A stretch of 64,000 nucleotides of DNA from UBA1858 sp039182865 (GTDB lineage Bacteria; Pseudomonadota; Gammaproteobacteria; UBA4575). The stretch is taken from the NCBI GenBank assembly GCA_039182865.1, contig JBCDBX010000001.1, positions 36,179-100,178 of the forward strand. Reading direction: 5' to 3'. Each line of letters begins with the position of its first letter. Position 1 is the stretch's first letter. A program made the position numbers and the translations under genes. The notes beneath the pieces are model-generated. The model was not told the DNA's origin. It saw only the letters and a list, made by a program, of their open reading frames with translations, and did not search any database. This document shows, one piece after another, positions 1-9,380 of the stretch.

Positions 1-318
1 GCTAACAGTATCTACTTGGCATGCAAGATTGGCTAAAGTCGATATCGAAACTGCTGGCAAGTCATGCGCAAATGCGATTCCTTGAGCAACACCTGCAGCA
101 ATGCGTACTCCGGTAAATGCCCCAGGCCCACAACCAAACGCTATTGCATCCAATTGAGTTAGACTTACTTCTGACTCAGCCAGCACCTTTTCACACATGG
201 GTAGTAGTAATTCATTATGTTGGCGTGGCGCTACTTGATACTGCTCAATGACCTCACCATCAATTAATACCGCAGCAGAACACGCCTCGGTCGCAGCCTC
301 AATTGCAAGTAATTTCAT
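1..318 (-). CDS. tsaB: TsaB, tRNA threonylcarbamoyladenosine biosynthesis protein (partial, C-terminus outside window)
   Basis: Only the first 106 codons are present; the gene runs off the left edge. The start is the ATG at 316-318, and the protein opens MKLLAIEAATEACSAAVL, followed by a Gly-rich GPGAFTGVR segment near residues 67-75, both typical of TsaB. TsaB is the non-catalytic ASKHA-fold partner of TsaD and TsaE in making the t6A37 modification of ANN-decoding tRNAs in the cytoplasm. The start overlaps the 3' end of the upstream helicase gene by 20 nt, so the two are probably co-transcribed and translationally coupled. The same yoaA-tsaB neighbourhood occurs in Escherichia coli, which supports both names. 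Confidence 0.93.
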   Translation of the reverse strand, partial: MKLLAIEAATEACSAAVLIDGEVIEQYQVAPRQHNELLLPMCEKVLAESEVSLTQLDAIAFGCGPGAFTGVRIAAGVAQGIAFAHDLPAVSISTLANLACQVDTVS

Positions 319-2239
319 GTTTTTTTATCCCATGTAAAAATGAAATAATTTGAAGTTCATCTTCAGAAATTGTCATGGCTGGCAAACTTTTTAAAAACGA
401 TTTTCCATAGGCTTTTGTTTTAATTCTTGGATCCATCAACACAACAACACCACGGTCTTGCTCACCACGAATTAATCTTCCTACACCTTGCTTTAAGTTT
501 AAGATTGCTTGAGGTATTTGATAAATCATAAATGGATTCTCTCCAGCCTCTTGCAATAGCCTAGAACGCGCTTGAACTAGTGGGTCACCTGGCGACATAA
601 AAGGTAGCTTATCGATTATGACCAAGCGAAGTCGATGACCTTTAACATCGACACCTTCCCAAAAACTTTGCGTCCCTAGAAGCACACAATTTTCGGTGCT
701 TTGAAATTGCTTAAGCAACTCTCGCTTGGCAGCATCTCCTTGAACTAGAACATTAAATGCTTCATCTTTCATTAAAGAAGCAGCACAATTTAAGGCTCTA
801 TGGCTTGTGAATAGCATAAATGCATTACCCTCGCTTGCTTTTAGCAACGGTAAAGCTCTCGCTATCACTTCATCAGTATAATTCGTTTCATTGGGTTGAC
901 AATTTAAATCGGGTAAATACAGTCTGGATTGAGTTTGGTAATCAAAAGGACTGTCGCACATAACACATTCTGCATCTTGCAAGCCCAACTGATCGATAAA
1001 ATGATTAAAACTTAGCCTAGCGGTTAATGTTGCCGAAGTGTATATCCATGAGCAATGAAAATCTTTTGTTGCTTTCTGAAATGGCACTGCGGCATCTAAA
1101 GGAATACTTCCTAAGCGAAAACGCCTCCTACCTAACTCTACCCATTGTATGGTTTTATTAGTTGAATTGAGAAAATCATCTAATAAGCCATTAGCGCTAC
1201 TCAATCGCTTATAGCATTGAGCCAATCCTGGCGATTCACCTGCAACTGACACTAATCGCTCTTCTAGAATAAGCAAAGAACTTATAAGCTTGGTGAACCC
1301 TTTATCGACATTTTTATCGCCAAGAATTTCTTGCCATAGTGAGCGTTGTTCATGCATTTTTTTAACTAACGCACTATTAAGTGCTTGGATATAATCCAAT
1401 ACTGCATAATAACTTTTACTTATTGTTTTAGAACTTGTAACTTGGGTCAGTTCTTTACTGATATCATTAATCAAGTCTTGTAATTGACGGCTACCAATAC
1501 TTTGTCCAAAGAAATTCGGTAGGATATCGGCAAACTGATGCGCTTCATCAATAACGAAAACATCAACAGATGGAAGCAGTTCCCCAAACCCCTCTTCTTT
1601 GAGTACTAAATCAGCACCTAAAAGATGATGATTTATGACGACCAGATCTGCTTCTTGTGCACGCTTGCGCGCTTTTAAGACATGGCATTTATTGTAGTCC
1701 GGGCATTCACCTCCCAAACAGTTATCGCGCGTTGATGTGACATGCGACCAAATACTCGATTGCTCAGAGACCTCGTTGACCTCAGCGACATCTCCCGTGT
1801 TAGTCAGCTTAGACCATTCTTTAATTTCAATATATGGCTTGGTAAATTTAGGATAATCAGGTAACTCATACTCAAAATGCTCAAAGCGATATTTACATAA
1901 ATAATTTGAACGTCCTTTTAAAATTGCTGCTTTAAGATTTAACCCTATTGCATTTTGCAGCACCGGCAGATCAGTATAATAAAGCTGGTCTTGCAGATGA
2001 CGTGTCCCTGTGGAAACAATCACTTTCATGCCTGATAACATAGCAGGAACTAAATAAGCAAAAGTCTTGCCGACACCTGTCCCAGCTTCAACTACAAGTG
2101 TACTGGCATCATGAATAGTTCTTTCAACGGCTGACGCCATATCAAGTTGTTGAGGTCGAAACTTAAATCCTTCGATATTTTTAGCAAGTTCACCTTGCTC
2201 AGAAAAATAATCATAGGTGCTGAGGTCTTCAACAGACAA
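299..2239 (-). CDS. yoaA: ATP-dependent helicase, YoaA/DinG family (XPD-like)
   Basis: A 646-residue superfamily 2 helicase. Visible are a Walker A motif (EAGTGVGKT, residues 51-59), a DEAH box (231-234), and four cysteines (115, 174, 179, 185) spaced as in the iron-sulfur cluster domain of XPD-type helicases. The C-terminal half has the second RecA-like domain, with GTQSFWEGVDVKG and a QGVGRLIR arginine-finger region. DinG and YoaA unwind 5'-to-3' DNA structures during repair and replication stress. YoaA is preferred over DinG because of the overlap with tsaB, the E. coli arrangement, and a length close to YoaA. It lies 16 nt downstream of the GtrA-like gene on the same strand. Confidence 0.9.
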   Translation of the reverse strand: MSVEDLSTYDYFSEQGELAKNIEGFKFRPQQLDMASAVERTIHDASTLVVEAGTGVGKTFAYLVPAMLSGMKVIVSTGTRHLQDQLYYTDLPVLQNAIGLNLKAAILKGRSNYLCKYRFEHFEYELPDYPKFTKPYIEIKEWSKLTNTGDVAEVNEVSEQSSIWSHVTSTRDNCLGGECPDYNKCHVLKARKRAQEADLVVINHHLLGADLVLKEEGFGELLPSVDVFVIDEAHQFADILPNFFGQSIGSRQLQDLINDISKELTQVTSSKTISKSYYAVLDYIQALNSALVKKMHEQRSLWQEILGDKNVDKGFTKLISSLLILEERLVSVAGESPGLAQCYKRLSSANGLLDDFLNSTNKTIQWVELGRRRFRLGSIPLDAAVPFQKATKDFHCSWIYTSATLTARLSFNHFIDQLGLQDAECVMCDSPFDYQTQSRLYLPDLNCQPNETNYTDEVIARALPLLKASEGNAFMLFTSHRALNCAASLMKDEAFNVLVQGDAAKRELLKQFQSTENCVLLGTQSFWEGVDVKGHRLRLVIIDKLPFMSPGDPLVQARSRLLQEAGENPFMIYQIPQAILNLKQGVGRLIRGEQDRGVVVLMDPRIKTKAYGKSFLKSLPAMTISEDELQIISFLHGIKKHEITCN

Positions 2240-2255
2240 TCAAGACACCTTCAAT

Positions 2256-2666
2256 CTATTTAGATGTAGTAGGACTTCGAAACACAATCCACTTTGATAA
2301 ACAGAAAGTCACAATAACCGCAAAAAACGACCCAACAGCAACAGCGAGAAATGGCCATGTCTGCCAAAACACATCGTGTTCAATTAAACTTAGATAGATA
2401 CCAATATTAAGCGTATGACTTATTACTTGGGTGACAACGTAAGTGAACTGTTGATATAAAATTGAACTTTCTTTTGAATGCGCAAAAGTCCATCTGCGAT
2501 GCCAATAAATAGCAAAAAAAGTTGCCGCACCAATCGCAACCAAACGCGCATAAAAGGGATCAACTTCAAAGCCTTTAAACAGTAATGTTACTAATCCAGC
2601 ATCGATAAGAAATGCCAGCCCACCCACTATAGCAAAGCGAAATACTTCTCTGCGCAAATTCTTCAT
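2256..2666 (-). CDS. GtrA-like membrane protein
   Basis: A 136-residue protein with four hydrophobic segments, roughly residues 10-30, 38-55, 73-93 and 101-125, and a basic start (MKNLRREVFRFAIVGG). This fits the GtrA/DPMS family, small four-helix membrane proteins associated with moving undecaprenyl- or polyprenyl-phosphate-linked sugars across the inner membrane in O-antigen or teichoic-acid glycosylation. The Gx(A/L)xFxxDxG-like motif (GGLAFLIDAGLV) near the first helix is typical. No glycosyltransferase partner is adjacent, so the substrate cannot be inferred. It sits between the isoprenoid genes and yoaA, 20 nt after ispF, and probably belongs to that transcript. Confidence 0.75.
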   Translation of the reverse strand: MKNLRREVFRFAIVGGLAFLIDAGLVTLLFKGFEVDPFYARLVAIGAATFFAIYWHRRWTFAHSKESSILYQQFTYVVTQVISHTLNIGIYLSLIEHDVFWQTWPFLAVAVGSFFAVIVTFCLSKWIVFRSPTTSK

Positions 2667-2686
2667 GACTCAATACTTATTATAAT

Positions 2687-3160
2687 TCAAATATTATTTA
2701 ACAGAGCAATTGCCATGGCTGCAATTCCTTCTTGCCTTCCAACAAATCCCATTTGTTCTGTCGTTGTTGCTTTAATATTAACCTGTGAAATATCGATATC
2801 TAAATCTTTGGCAATATTCTTACGCATTTGCAAGATATAAGGTGCCAGTTTAGGGGTTTGTAAGATTACCGTAATATCGACATTACTTACAAATAAATCA
2901 TGGGCTTTTATCATTTCCAATGATTTAACAATAAATTCACGTGAATTACGGTTCTTATTGGTATCATCTTGATCTGAGAAATGAGTCCCAATATCACCCA
3001 GACCTGCTGCGCCTAGTAATGCATCACATAAAGCATGCAGCAAAACATCTCCATCCGAATGTGCATCAATAGTTTTTTCATGCGGAATGGTGACTCCTCC
3101 AAGGATGATTTCGCTACCTTCGACAAAACGATGTGCATCAAAGCCTTGACCAATTCTCAT
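2687..3160 (-). CDS. ispF: 2-C-methyl-D-erythritol 2,4-cyclodiphosphate synthase
   Basis: A 157-residue protein, the usual IspF length. The metal ligands Asp8, His10 (GFDAH) and His42 (VLLHALCDAL) are present, as are the SDGDVLLHALCDALLGAAGLGDIG signature region (residues 35-58) and the C-terminal KATTTEQMGFVGR segment. IspF cyclises 4-diphosphocytidyl-2-C-methyl-D-erythritol 2-phosphate with loss of CMP, in the cytosolic MEP isoprenoid pathway. It follows ispD by 13 nt. A third MEP-pathway gene, dxr, lies at 24185-25375 in the same window. Confidence 0.97.
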   Translation of the reverse strand: MRIGQGFDAHRFVEGSEIILGGVTIPHEKTIDAHSDGDVLLHALCDALLGAAGLGDIGTHFSDQDDTNKNRNSREFIVKSLEMIKAHDLFVSNVDITVILQTPKLAPYILQMRKNIAKDLDIDISQVNIKATTTEQMGFVGRQEGIAAMAIALLNNI

Positions 3161-3173
3161 TTATTACACTCTA

Positions 3174-3872
3174 TTATTCAACACTCAGAAATTTTTCGGC
3201 AATTTTAAGATCTTGAGGTATGGTAATTTTAACTTTGGCTGAGTCCCCTCGCAAAACATTTACTTTTAAACCGATTTCCTCAATTGCACTCGCCTCGTCA
3301 GTAATTGAAATATTCTTATCAATACATTTTTTCAAAGCAGTAAATAATAAGTGATAGCGGAACATTTGCGGAGTGTAAGCATGCCATAAATCCGAACGAT
3401 CTATGGTTTCAACGATAGTATTACCCTCAACTCTCTTAACAGTATCAGCGACGGGGCCTGCCAGAATACTGCCAACACCTAAATCAATTGTATTTTCGAT
3501 CAATGCATTCAAGTCTTGATGACTTAAGCATGGTCGCGCAGCGTCATGCACTAATACAAAGTCACTCCTATCTAGCAGATTTTCAATCTCTATAAGCGCA
3601 TTCAATACCGAATGAGCTCTTGTTTCACCACCTACTGTAGTTATGAATTGCTTGCTTGTCTTTATCTGTAAATTTGAAAAGTGATCGTCATGACTATTTA
3701 AAGCAACCGCAACACCCGTTATATTTTCATTTGTTAAAAATGGCTTTAATGCATGTTCTAAAATTGTTTTATCTGCAATTTTTACATACTGTTTTGGAAT
3801 ATTAGAACCGAAACGTTCACCAATTCCCGCAGCAGGAAGTATTGCCCAACAAGCAGTTTCATTATTCATCAC
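3174..3872 (-). CDS. ispD: 2-C-methyl-D-erythritol 4-phosphate cytidylyltransferase
   Basis: A 232-residue nucleotidyltransferase with the CTP-binding signature LPAAGIGERFGSNIPKQY near the N-terminus, VHDAARPC in the middle and a C-terminal Gly-Asp-Ser-Ala-Lys-Val-Lys segment. It transfers CMP from CTP to 2-C-methyl-D-erythritol 4-phosphate, the third step of the MEP pathway. Its start (MMNNETACWA; either Met is possible) overlaps the end of ftsB by about 11 nt, so the ftsB-ispD-ispF order and coupling follow the common gammaproteobacterial arrangement. Confidence 0.97.
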   Translation of the reverse strand: MMNNETACWAILPAAGIGERFGSNIPKQYVKIADKTILEHALKPFLTNENITGVAVALNSHDDHFSNLQIKTSKQFITTVGGETRAHSVLNALIEIENLLDRSDFVLVHDAARPCLSHQDLNALIENTIDLGVGSILAGPVADTVKRVEGNTIVETIDRSDLWHAYTPQMFRYHLLFTALKKCIDKNISITDEASAIEEIGLKVNVLRGDSAKVKITIPQDLKIAEKFLSVE

Positions 3873-4158
3873 TTTGTTTAGAATCAGACTTCTCTATGAA
3901 CTGGAAAAATGTTTCACCGTGACGAATCATGCCAAGTTCCATTCGAGCGCGCTCTTCAATCGCATCATAACCGGATTTCAGATCTTCCACTTCTGCAGCA
4001 AGCAGTTCATTACGTTCATACATATGTTGGTTTCTTGCTTGCTGATCTTCTATACGATCATTTAGATGTATTAAACGTATGATACCGTCGTCATCTATCC
4101 ATAACTTATATTGCAAGCCAATCAATACTACGACTAAGACTAGTACGAATGGCTTCAT
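3862..4158 (-). CDS. ftsB: Cell division protein FtsB
   Basis: A 98-residue bitopic protein. One transmembrane segment lies at about residues 4-20 (FVLVLVVVLIGLQYKLW), then a predicted coiled coil (about 28-65, heptads of Leu/Ile/Asn) and a short periplasmic tail containing ERARMELGMI, the FtsB/DivIC signature. FtsB forms the FtsQLB divisome subcomplex that licenses septal peptidoglycan synthesis. The place between eno and ispD is the standard one. Confidence 0.93.
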   Translation of the reverse strand: MKPFVLVLVVVLIGLQYKLWIDDDGIIRLIHLNDRIEDQQARNQHMYERNELLAAEVEDLKSGYDAIEERARMELGMIRHGETFFQFIEKSDSKQSDE

Positions 4159-4179
4159 GCTTGAGTTATAGCGGCCTTG

Positions 4180-5457
4180 TTAATGATTAAATGCCTTCCT
4201 GCCAGGGTATATGGCCGAAGTACCTAGTTCTTCTTCTATACGAATCAGCTGATTGTATTTGGCAACACGATCTGAGCGTGACATGGACCCAGTTTTAATT
4301 TGACCAGCTCCTGTTGCTACAGCTAAGTCTGCAATGGTGACATCTTCTGTCTCACCAGAGCGGTGTGAAATAACTGTTGTATAATTTGCATCATGCGCCA
4401 TTTTGATCGCTTGCAATGTTTCTGTCAGTGAGCCAATTTGATTTAACTTAATCAAAATAGAATTAGCTACACCTTTCTCAATACCTTTGGCAAAAATTTC
4501 TGGATTAGTGACAAACAAGTCATCGCCCACCAATTGAACTTTGCTTCCCACAGCTGCAGTTAAACTTGCCCACGCATCCCAATCGTCTTCGGCCAAGCCA
4601 TCTTCTACAGTGATGATCGGATATTTATCGATTAAATTGGTTAAGTAGGTAATGAATTCATCAGACGAATATACCTTACCTTCTGATTCAAGATGATATT
4701 TTCCATCTTTATAAAATTCAGAACTTGCACAATCTAAACCAATACTGACCTGATCTCCCGGCTTATAACCTGCTTTTTCTATAGCATTGAGAATGATTTC
4801 TATCGCTTGTTCGTTGGCTTTAAGCGTTGGCGCAAATCCACCCTCGTCACCTACTGCAGTATTTAAACCTAAACTCTTTAATTCCGCTTTTAATGCATGA
4901 AAGATTTCTGCGCCACATTGCACCGCATGACTGAAGGTATCTACACCATGAGGCACAACCATAAACTCCTGCAAGTCAGCCCCTTTATGCGCATGCGCGC
5001 CACCATTGATAATATTCATCATGGGCACAGGCAAAACCATATCCGCACCAGTATTTAAATATCGATACAAAGGCTCATCATTTTCCGCTGCCGCCGCCTT
5101 TGCGACAGCCAACGAAACCGCCAGGATGGCATTTGCTCCCAACTTAGCCTTATTCGGTGTGCCATCAAGTTCAATCATCATCTGATCAATTTTTTCCTGA
5201 TCGATCGCGTCTATACCTAATAACTTTTCTTGAATTAATGTATTAACATTATTAACCGCATGGGAAACACCTTTACCTAAATAGCGGTTATTATCGCCAT
5301 CGCGCATTTCCAGAGCTTCCAATGCACCTGTGGATGCACCAGAGGGCACAGCAGCACGTCCATATTTTCCAGAGGTTAAAAAAACATCTGCTTCCACAGT
5401 TGGATTGCCACGCGAATCGATGACTTCTCTTGCTTTGATTTGTTTAATTTTTGACAT
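4180..5457 (-). CDS. eno: Enolase
   Basis: A 425-residue protein, close to the bacterial norm. It starts MSKIKQIKAREVIDSRGNPT and carries GASTGALEALEMRDGD, the metal-binding stretch VGDDLFVTNPEIF, the catalytic-lysine region ILIKLNQIGSLTETL and SHRSGETEDVTIADLAV. Enolase interconverts 2-phosphoglycerate and phosphoenolpyruvate in glycolysis and gluconeogenesis; in many gammaproteobacteria it is also part of the RNA degradosome, which cannot be judged here. It lies between kdsA and ftsB on the same strand, in the pyrG-kdsA-eno-ftsB order common to the class. The PEP it makes is the substrate of neighbouring KdsA. Confidence 0.98.
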   Translation of the reverse strand: MSKIKQIKAREVIDSRGNPTVEADVFLTSGKYGRAAVPSGASTGALEALEMRDGDNNRYLGKGVSHAVNNVNTLIQEKLLGIDAIDQEKIDQMMIELDGTPNKAKLGANAILAVSLAVAKAAAAENDEPLYRYLNTGADMVLPVPMMNIINGGAHAHKGADLQEFMVVPHGVDTFSHAVQCGAEIFHALKAELKSLGLNTAVGDEGGFAPTLKANEQAIEIILNAIEKAGYKPGDQVSIGLDCASSEFYKDGKYHLESEGKVYSSDEFITYLTNLIDKYPIITVEDGLAEDDWDAWASLTAAVGSKVQLVGDDLFVTNPEIFAKGIEKGVANSILIKLNQIGSLTETLQAIKMAHDANYTTVISHRSGETEDVTIADLAVATGAGQIKTGSMSRSDRVAKYNQLIRIEEELGTSAIYPGRKAFNH

Positions 5458-5485
5458 AACTTTTAAATTCCATTTTTGCTCATGA

Positions 5486-6301
5486 CTAAGGCAAAGACTT
5501 AGCTACCTTATCTATTTCGCATAAAGTATTCAGTAACTGAGCAACTTGTTGTAGTGGCCAGGAATTTGGACCATCACTCTTTGCATTGTTAGGATTAGGG
5601 TGTGTCTCCATAAATAAACCTGCGACACCCACTGCTACGGCAGCTCTCGCCAATATCGGAACAAATTCTCGCTGACCCCCAGACTGACTGCCCTCACCGC
5701 CCGGCAATTGTACCGAATGTGTCGCATCAAAAACTACTGGACATCCGGTGTCTCTCATGATCGCTAACGAACGCATATCAGACACTAAATTGCCGTAGCC
5801 AAAGGAAACACCACGTTCACAGACCATTATTTGATCATTTCCAACAGATTTTGCTTTTTCAACTACATGTTTCATATCCCAAGGGGACAGAAACTGACCC
5901 TTTTTAATATTAACTGGTAATTCTGTTTTAGCTACCCGCTGGATAAAATTTGTTTGGCGACAGAGAAAGGCTGGCGTTTGAAGCACATCTACAACTTCTG
6001 ATACCTCATCTAATGGTGTGTCTTCATGAACATCTGTCAGAATTGGAAGAGAAAATTCTTCTTTAATGGACTGAAGTATCTCCAATCCTTTTTCAATCCC
6101 GAGACCACGGAAGCTTTTTTCCGAGGTGCGATTGGCTTTATCAAATGAAGATTTATAAATAAACGGAATGTTTAATTCGGAAGTAATTTCTTTAAGTCGT
6201 CCGGCAGTTTCCTGTGCGAGCTCCAAGCTTTCAACAACACATGGGCCAGCGATCAAGAAAAAAGGTCGGTTATTATCGACCTCAAATTGACATAATTTCA
6301 T
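5486..6301 (-). CDS. kdsA: 3-deoxy-D-manno-octulosonate 8-phosphate synthase
   Basis: A 271-residue TIM-barrel enzyme (E. coli KdsA is about 284). Recognisable blocks are LIAGPCVVES, FKSSFDKANR-like YKSSFDKANRTS, LPILTDVHE, VDVLQTPAFLCRQT, NIKKGQFLSPWDM and FDATHSVQLPGG. It condenses phosphoenolpyruvate with arabinose 5-phosphate to give Kdo 8-phosphate for the inner core of lipopolysaccharide. It starts 11 nt after pyrG ends. Together with the lpx genes it shows that the cell makes Kdo-containing lipopolysaccharide. Confidence 0.97.
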   Translation of the reverse strand: MKLCQFEVDNNRPFFLIAGPCVVESLELAQETAGRLKEITSELNIPFIYKSSFDKANRTSEKSFRGLGIEKGLEILQSIKEEFSLPILTDVHEDTPLDEVSEVVDVLQTPAFLCRQTNFIQRVAKTELPVNIKKGQFLSPWDMKHVVEKAKSVGNDQIMVCERGVSFGYGNLVSDMRSLAIMRDTGCPVVFDATHSVQLPGGEGSQSGGQREFVPILARAAVAVGVAGLFMETHPNPNNAKSDGPNSWPLQQVAQLLNTLCEIDKVAKSLP

Positions 6302-6312
6302 TTTTGAGTGCC

Positions 6313-7998
6313 TTAGTGATCGGCAGTCACAGGTTCTTTACTTGCAACAAAATCGGTTACTTCGACATCTTTATTTGCAGATCGACCTTGACGCGCTGCT
6401 TGAACAAATCCACTAAATAAAGGATGCCCATCACGTGGTGTTGAAGTGAATTCAGGATGAAATTGACACCCTATGAACCATGGATGATCTTTTATCTCAA
6501 CAACTTCAACTAATCTATCATCAGCTGATTTACCCGTAAATGACAATCCGGCATTACTCAATGTGGCCATGAATGTATTATTAAATTCATAACGATGTCG
6601 ATGACGTTCTGAAATGACTTCTTCACCATAAGTACTGCGAACAAGAGAATCTTCTAGCAATCGACACTGTTGTGCGCCTAGACGCATAGTTCCACCTAGT
6701 TCAGATTGCTCACTGCGCTTTTCAACACGTCCATCGTTTTCTTGCCATTCAGTAATTAACGCAATGACAGGGTTTGGAGTATCGCCTGCAAATTCGGTGC
6801 TATGTGCATTGGGCAATCCTGCGACATTGCGAGCAAAATCAATCACTGCTACCTGCATGCCTAAGCATATACCCAAATATGGAATTGAATTCTCACGCGC
6901 ATATTGCGCAGCCATGATTTTTCCCTCGATCCCACGTTGACCAAAACCTCCTGGCACTAATATCGCATCAGCATCTTTTAGAAAATCTACGCCATTAACT
7001 TCAATGCGTTCAGAATCCACATACTTAATATTGACTTGTGTTTTAGTATGCGCACCCGCGTGGATTAAGGCTTCATTTAAGGACTTGTATGACTCGGTTA
7101 ACTCGACGTATTTACCCACCATGTAAACGTTGATTTCAACTTCGGGGAATTCAATCGCATGAACCACGTCTTTCCAGTCGGTTAAATCGGCTGGCGGATA
7201 ATCCAATTGAAATTTCTCCAAGACAATATCATCAAGACTTTGTGAGTGCAGCCAAAGCGGAATTTTATAAATGCTGCTGACATCGACAGATGAGATAACC
7301 GCTTTTTCTTCAACATTGGTAAATAAAGCAATTTTTTTACGTTCGTTGTCTGGCAGTGCGCGATCACTACGACACATTAGTATGTCGGGCTGAATCCCAA
7401 TAGAACGCAATTCTTTGACTGAGTGTTGTGTGGGTTTAGTTTTTACTTCACCAGAAGCAGCTATATACGGCACAAGCGTCAGATGCATATACATGACGTG
7501 TTTACGCCCCAATTCAACGCCCATTTGACGAATAGCTTCCAAGAACGGAAGCGATTCAATATCGCCGACTGTTCCACCTATTTCCACTAAGGCAATATCC
7601 GCACCTTCTGATCCTTTGCGTACAGAATTTTTAATTTCATCAGTGATATGAGGAATGACTTGAACAGTTCCGCCTAAGTAATCCCCACGACGTTCCTTGC
7701 GGATTACATTCTCGTATATTTGACCTGTGGTGAAGTTATTATTTTTTGATGAACGAAAGCGCACAAAACGCTCATAGTGACCTAGATCTAGGTCTGTCTC
7801 AGTACCATCATCTGTGACATACACTTCGCCGTGTTGAAACGGACTCATGGTTCCAGGATCCACATTAATATATGGATCTAGTTTAATCATAGTGATTGAA
7901 AGACCGCGAGCTTCTAAAATTGCACCTAGCGAGGCGCTAGCAATGCCCTTACCTAAAGAAGAGACCACCCCGCCAGTAATAAAAATGTATCTTGTCAT
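6313..7998 (-). CDS. pyrG: CTP synthase
   Basis: The 561-residue reading from the ATG at 7996-7998 begins MTRYIFITGGVVSSLGKG, the universal PyrG N-terminus; an upstream in-frame start at 8022 would add eight unconserved residues and is not used. The N-terminal amidoligase domain covers roughly residues 1-270. The C-terminal class I glutamine amidotransferase domain has the nucleophile in LGICLGMQ and the His/Glu pair in GCQFHPEF. It makes CTP from UTP, ATP and glutamine. The tilS-pyrG-kdsA-eno order is typical. A GGGCCC-AGTAT-GGGCCC inverted repeat lies upstream at 8023-8039; its role is unknown. Confidence 0.98.
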   Translation of the reverse strand: MTRYIFITGGVVSSLGKGIASASLGAILEARGLSITMIKLDPYINVDPGTMSPFQHGEVYVTDDGTETDLDLGHYERFVRFRSSKNNNFTTGQIYENVIRKERRGDYLGGTVQVIPHITDEIKNSVRKGSEGADIALVEIGGTVGDIESLPFLEAIRQMGVELGRKHVMYMHLTLVPYIAASGEVKTKPTQHSVKELRSIGIQPDILMCRSDRALPDNERKKIALFTNVEEKAVISSVDVSSIYKIPLWLHSQSLDDIVLEKFQLDYPPADLTDWKDVVHAIEFPEVEINVYMVGKYVELTESYKSLNEALIHAGAHTKTQVNIKYVDSERIEVNGVDFLKDADAILVPGGFGQRGIEGKIMAAQYARENSIPYLGICLGMQVAVIDFARNVAGLPNAHSTEFAGDTPNPVIALITEWQENDGRVEKRSEQSELGGTMRLGAQQCRLLEDSLVRSTYGEEVISERHRHRYEFNNTFMATLSNAGLSFTGKSADDRLVEVVEIKDHPWFIGCQFHPEFTSTPRDGHPLFSGFVQAARQGRSANKDVEVTDFVASKEPVTADH

Positions 7999-8092
7999 CA
8001 AGAAATTCCATTGTTCAGGCAAGGGCCCAGTATGGGCCCGAGATGGAGGATTAGGATATCAAATGGAGCCAAAGCTCTCAATCCACGATTCG

Positions 8093-9364
8093 TTAATATC
8101 CTTCTTGAATCCAATATCCCCATACAAAGATTAGTGATTCATTTCTGTACAACAATGGAATTCTATCTCTTAGCCAGGGCTCGACAGAAGCTTCCTGAAA
8201 TAAGGTTTTAAGATCTTTGTGACAACCACGACCTCTAGGCTTGATAGTCTCTCCACCTTGACGGAATTTCACCAGCAAGGTTTCTAATTGGTCACACTTC
8301 ACACCATGTTCAAGCAGTTTTTCTTGCGTCAAAGTTAAACCTAATGAATCTATCTGCAGTGGCAGTTCAATATTCCACTCATACATCTGGTTTGAGTCAT
8401 GCGCATTAAGTTGCTCCAGCAGATATAGTTTATTGCGATACTTTCTACATTCACAATGCTGCCATCTCACGCATGCTTCAGAATCTTGCGAACTGTTTAT
8501 CACATCTGAAATGATGTGGTTAAGGATTTGAGCACTGGGCATAGGAAATTTATTTTCTCGCATCCACCAACGCAAAGCATTTTTCATGCTTGTGCTATCT
8601 AAGCATTTCAATTTTTTAATTGGGATTGGATTTTCTAGGACATCTGAAAATTCTAAATCTTGTTTTGCTAGACGATCCAATAAATAGGAAGACTCAGTTT
8701 GCCACTGACTCGATCTAGCAATCGTTTCACGTAATCCATGCCAACGCATATTTATTAAGGGTAACACTTCATGTCGCAAAAAATTTCGATCGTACTGAAT
8801 TGATTTATTTGAAGGATCTTCTAACCAACTTAATTCATACGACTTCGCATATTCTTCTATTTGTTGACGCGAAACTTCCAACAATGGTCTCAACATTTGT
8901 GCTTTACCCAAATCACGTTGCATGGCACAACCCGTTAGACCCTGAACGCCCGCACCACGAAATAATTGTAATAAAATCGTTTCAACTTGATCATCAGCAT
9001 GATGCGCAGTCAATAAAATATCCTCAGACTCTAAAATATCTTCAAAAGCCTGATAACGAGCAATTCGCGCTGAGCCCTCAACACCTAATTCGGAAACATA
9101 TTTTAGTTCTACAGAAATAGATCGATAAAAAACTGAAAGAATCCGGCATTGATTTTTACAAAACTCTGACCATTCTTTAGAGTCCTTATGAATCTGATGA
9201 TCTATGTGAATCGCTTTTACTGTATGACCAGTATCTTTTGCAACTGAAGTTACCGCATGTAATAGAACTGCAGAATCAATACCACCACTAAATGCGATCC
9301 AAATAGTATTATTTTGATCGATTCGATCAAGTGCTGTTGTGATTTTTTTAATAATGACAGACAT
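8093..9364 (-). CDS. tilS: tRNA(Ile)-lysidine synthase
   Basis: A 423-residue PP-loop ATPase with the SGGIDSAVLLHAV motif near residue 26 and the conserved HHADDQVETILLQLFRGAG segment, followed by the TilS substrate-binding and C-terminal domains. TilS converts C34 of tRNA-Ile(CAU) to lysidine so that it reads AUA, an essential reaction. The length matches E. coli TilS (about 432). It lies 16 nt downstream of accA, in the conserved dnaE-accA-tilS order. Confidence 0.94.
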   Translation of the reverse strand: MSVIIKKITTALDRIDQNNTIWIAFSGGIDSAVLLHAVTSVAKDTGHTVKAIHIDHQIHKDSKEWSEFCKNQCRILSVFYRSISVELKYVSELGVEGSARIARYQAFEDILESEDILLTAHHADDQVETILLQLFRGAGVQGLTGCAMQRDLGKAQMLRPLLEVSRQQIEEYAKSYELSWLEDPSNKSIQYDRNFLRHEVLPLINMRWHGLRETIARSSQWQTESSYLLDRLAKQDLEFSDVLENPIPIKKLKCLDSTSMKNALRWWMRENKFPMPSAQILNHIISDVINSSQDSEACVRWQHCECRKYRNKLYLLEQLNAHDSNQMYEWNIELPLQIDSLGLTLTQEKLLEHGVKCDQLETLLVKFRQGGETIKPRGRGCHKDLKTLFQEASVEPWLRDRIPLLYRNESLIFVWGYWIQEGY

Positions 9365-9380
9365 ACTTCTGCCAGAAGCA

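Noticed and set aside
8023..8039. GGGCCC-AGTAT-GGGCCC repeat upstream of pyrG as a terminator or attenuator
   Set aside because: The stem is six base pairs and no T-run follows on either strand; it was left as a remark only.
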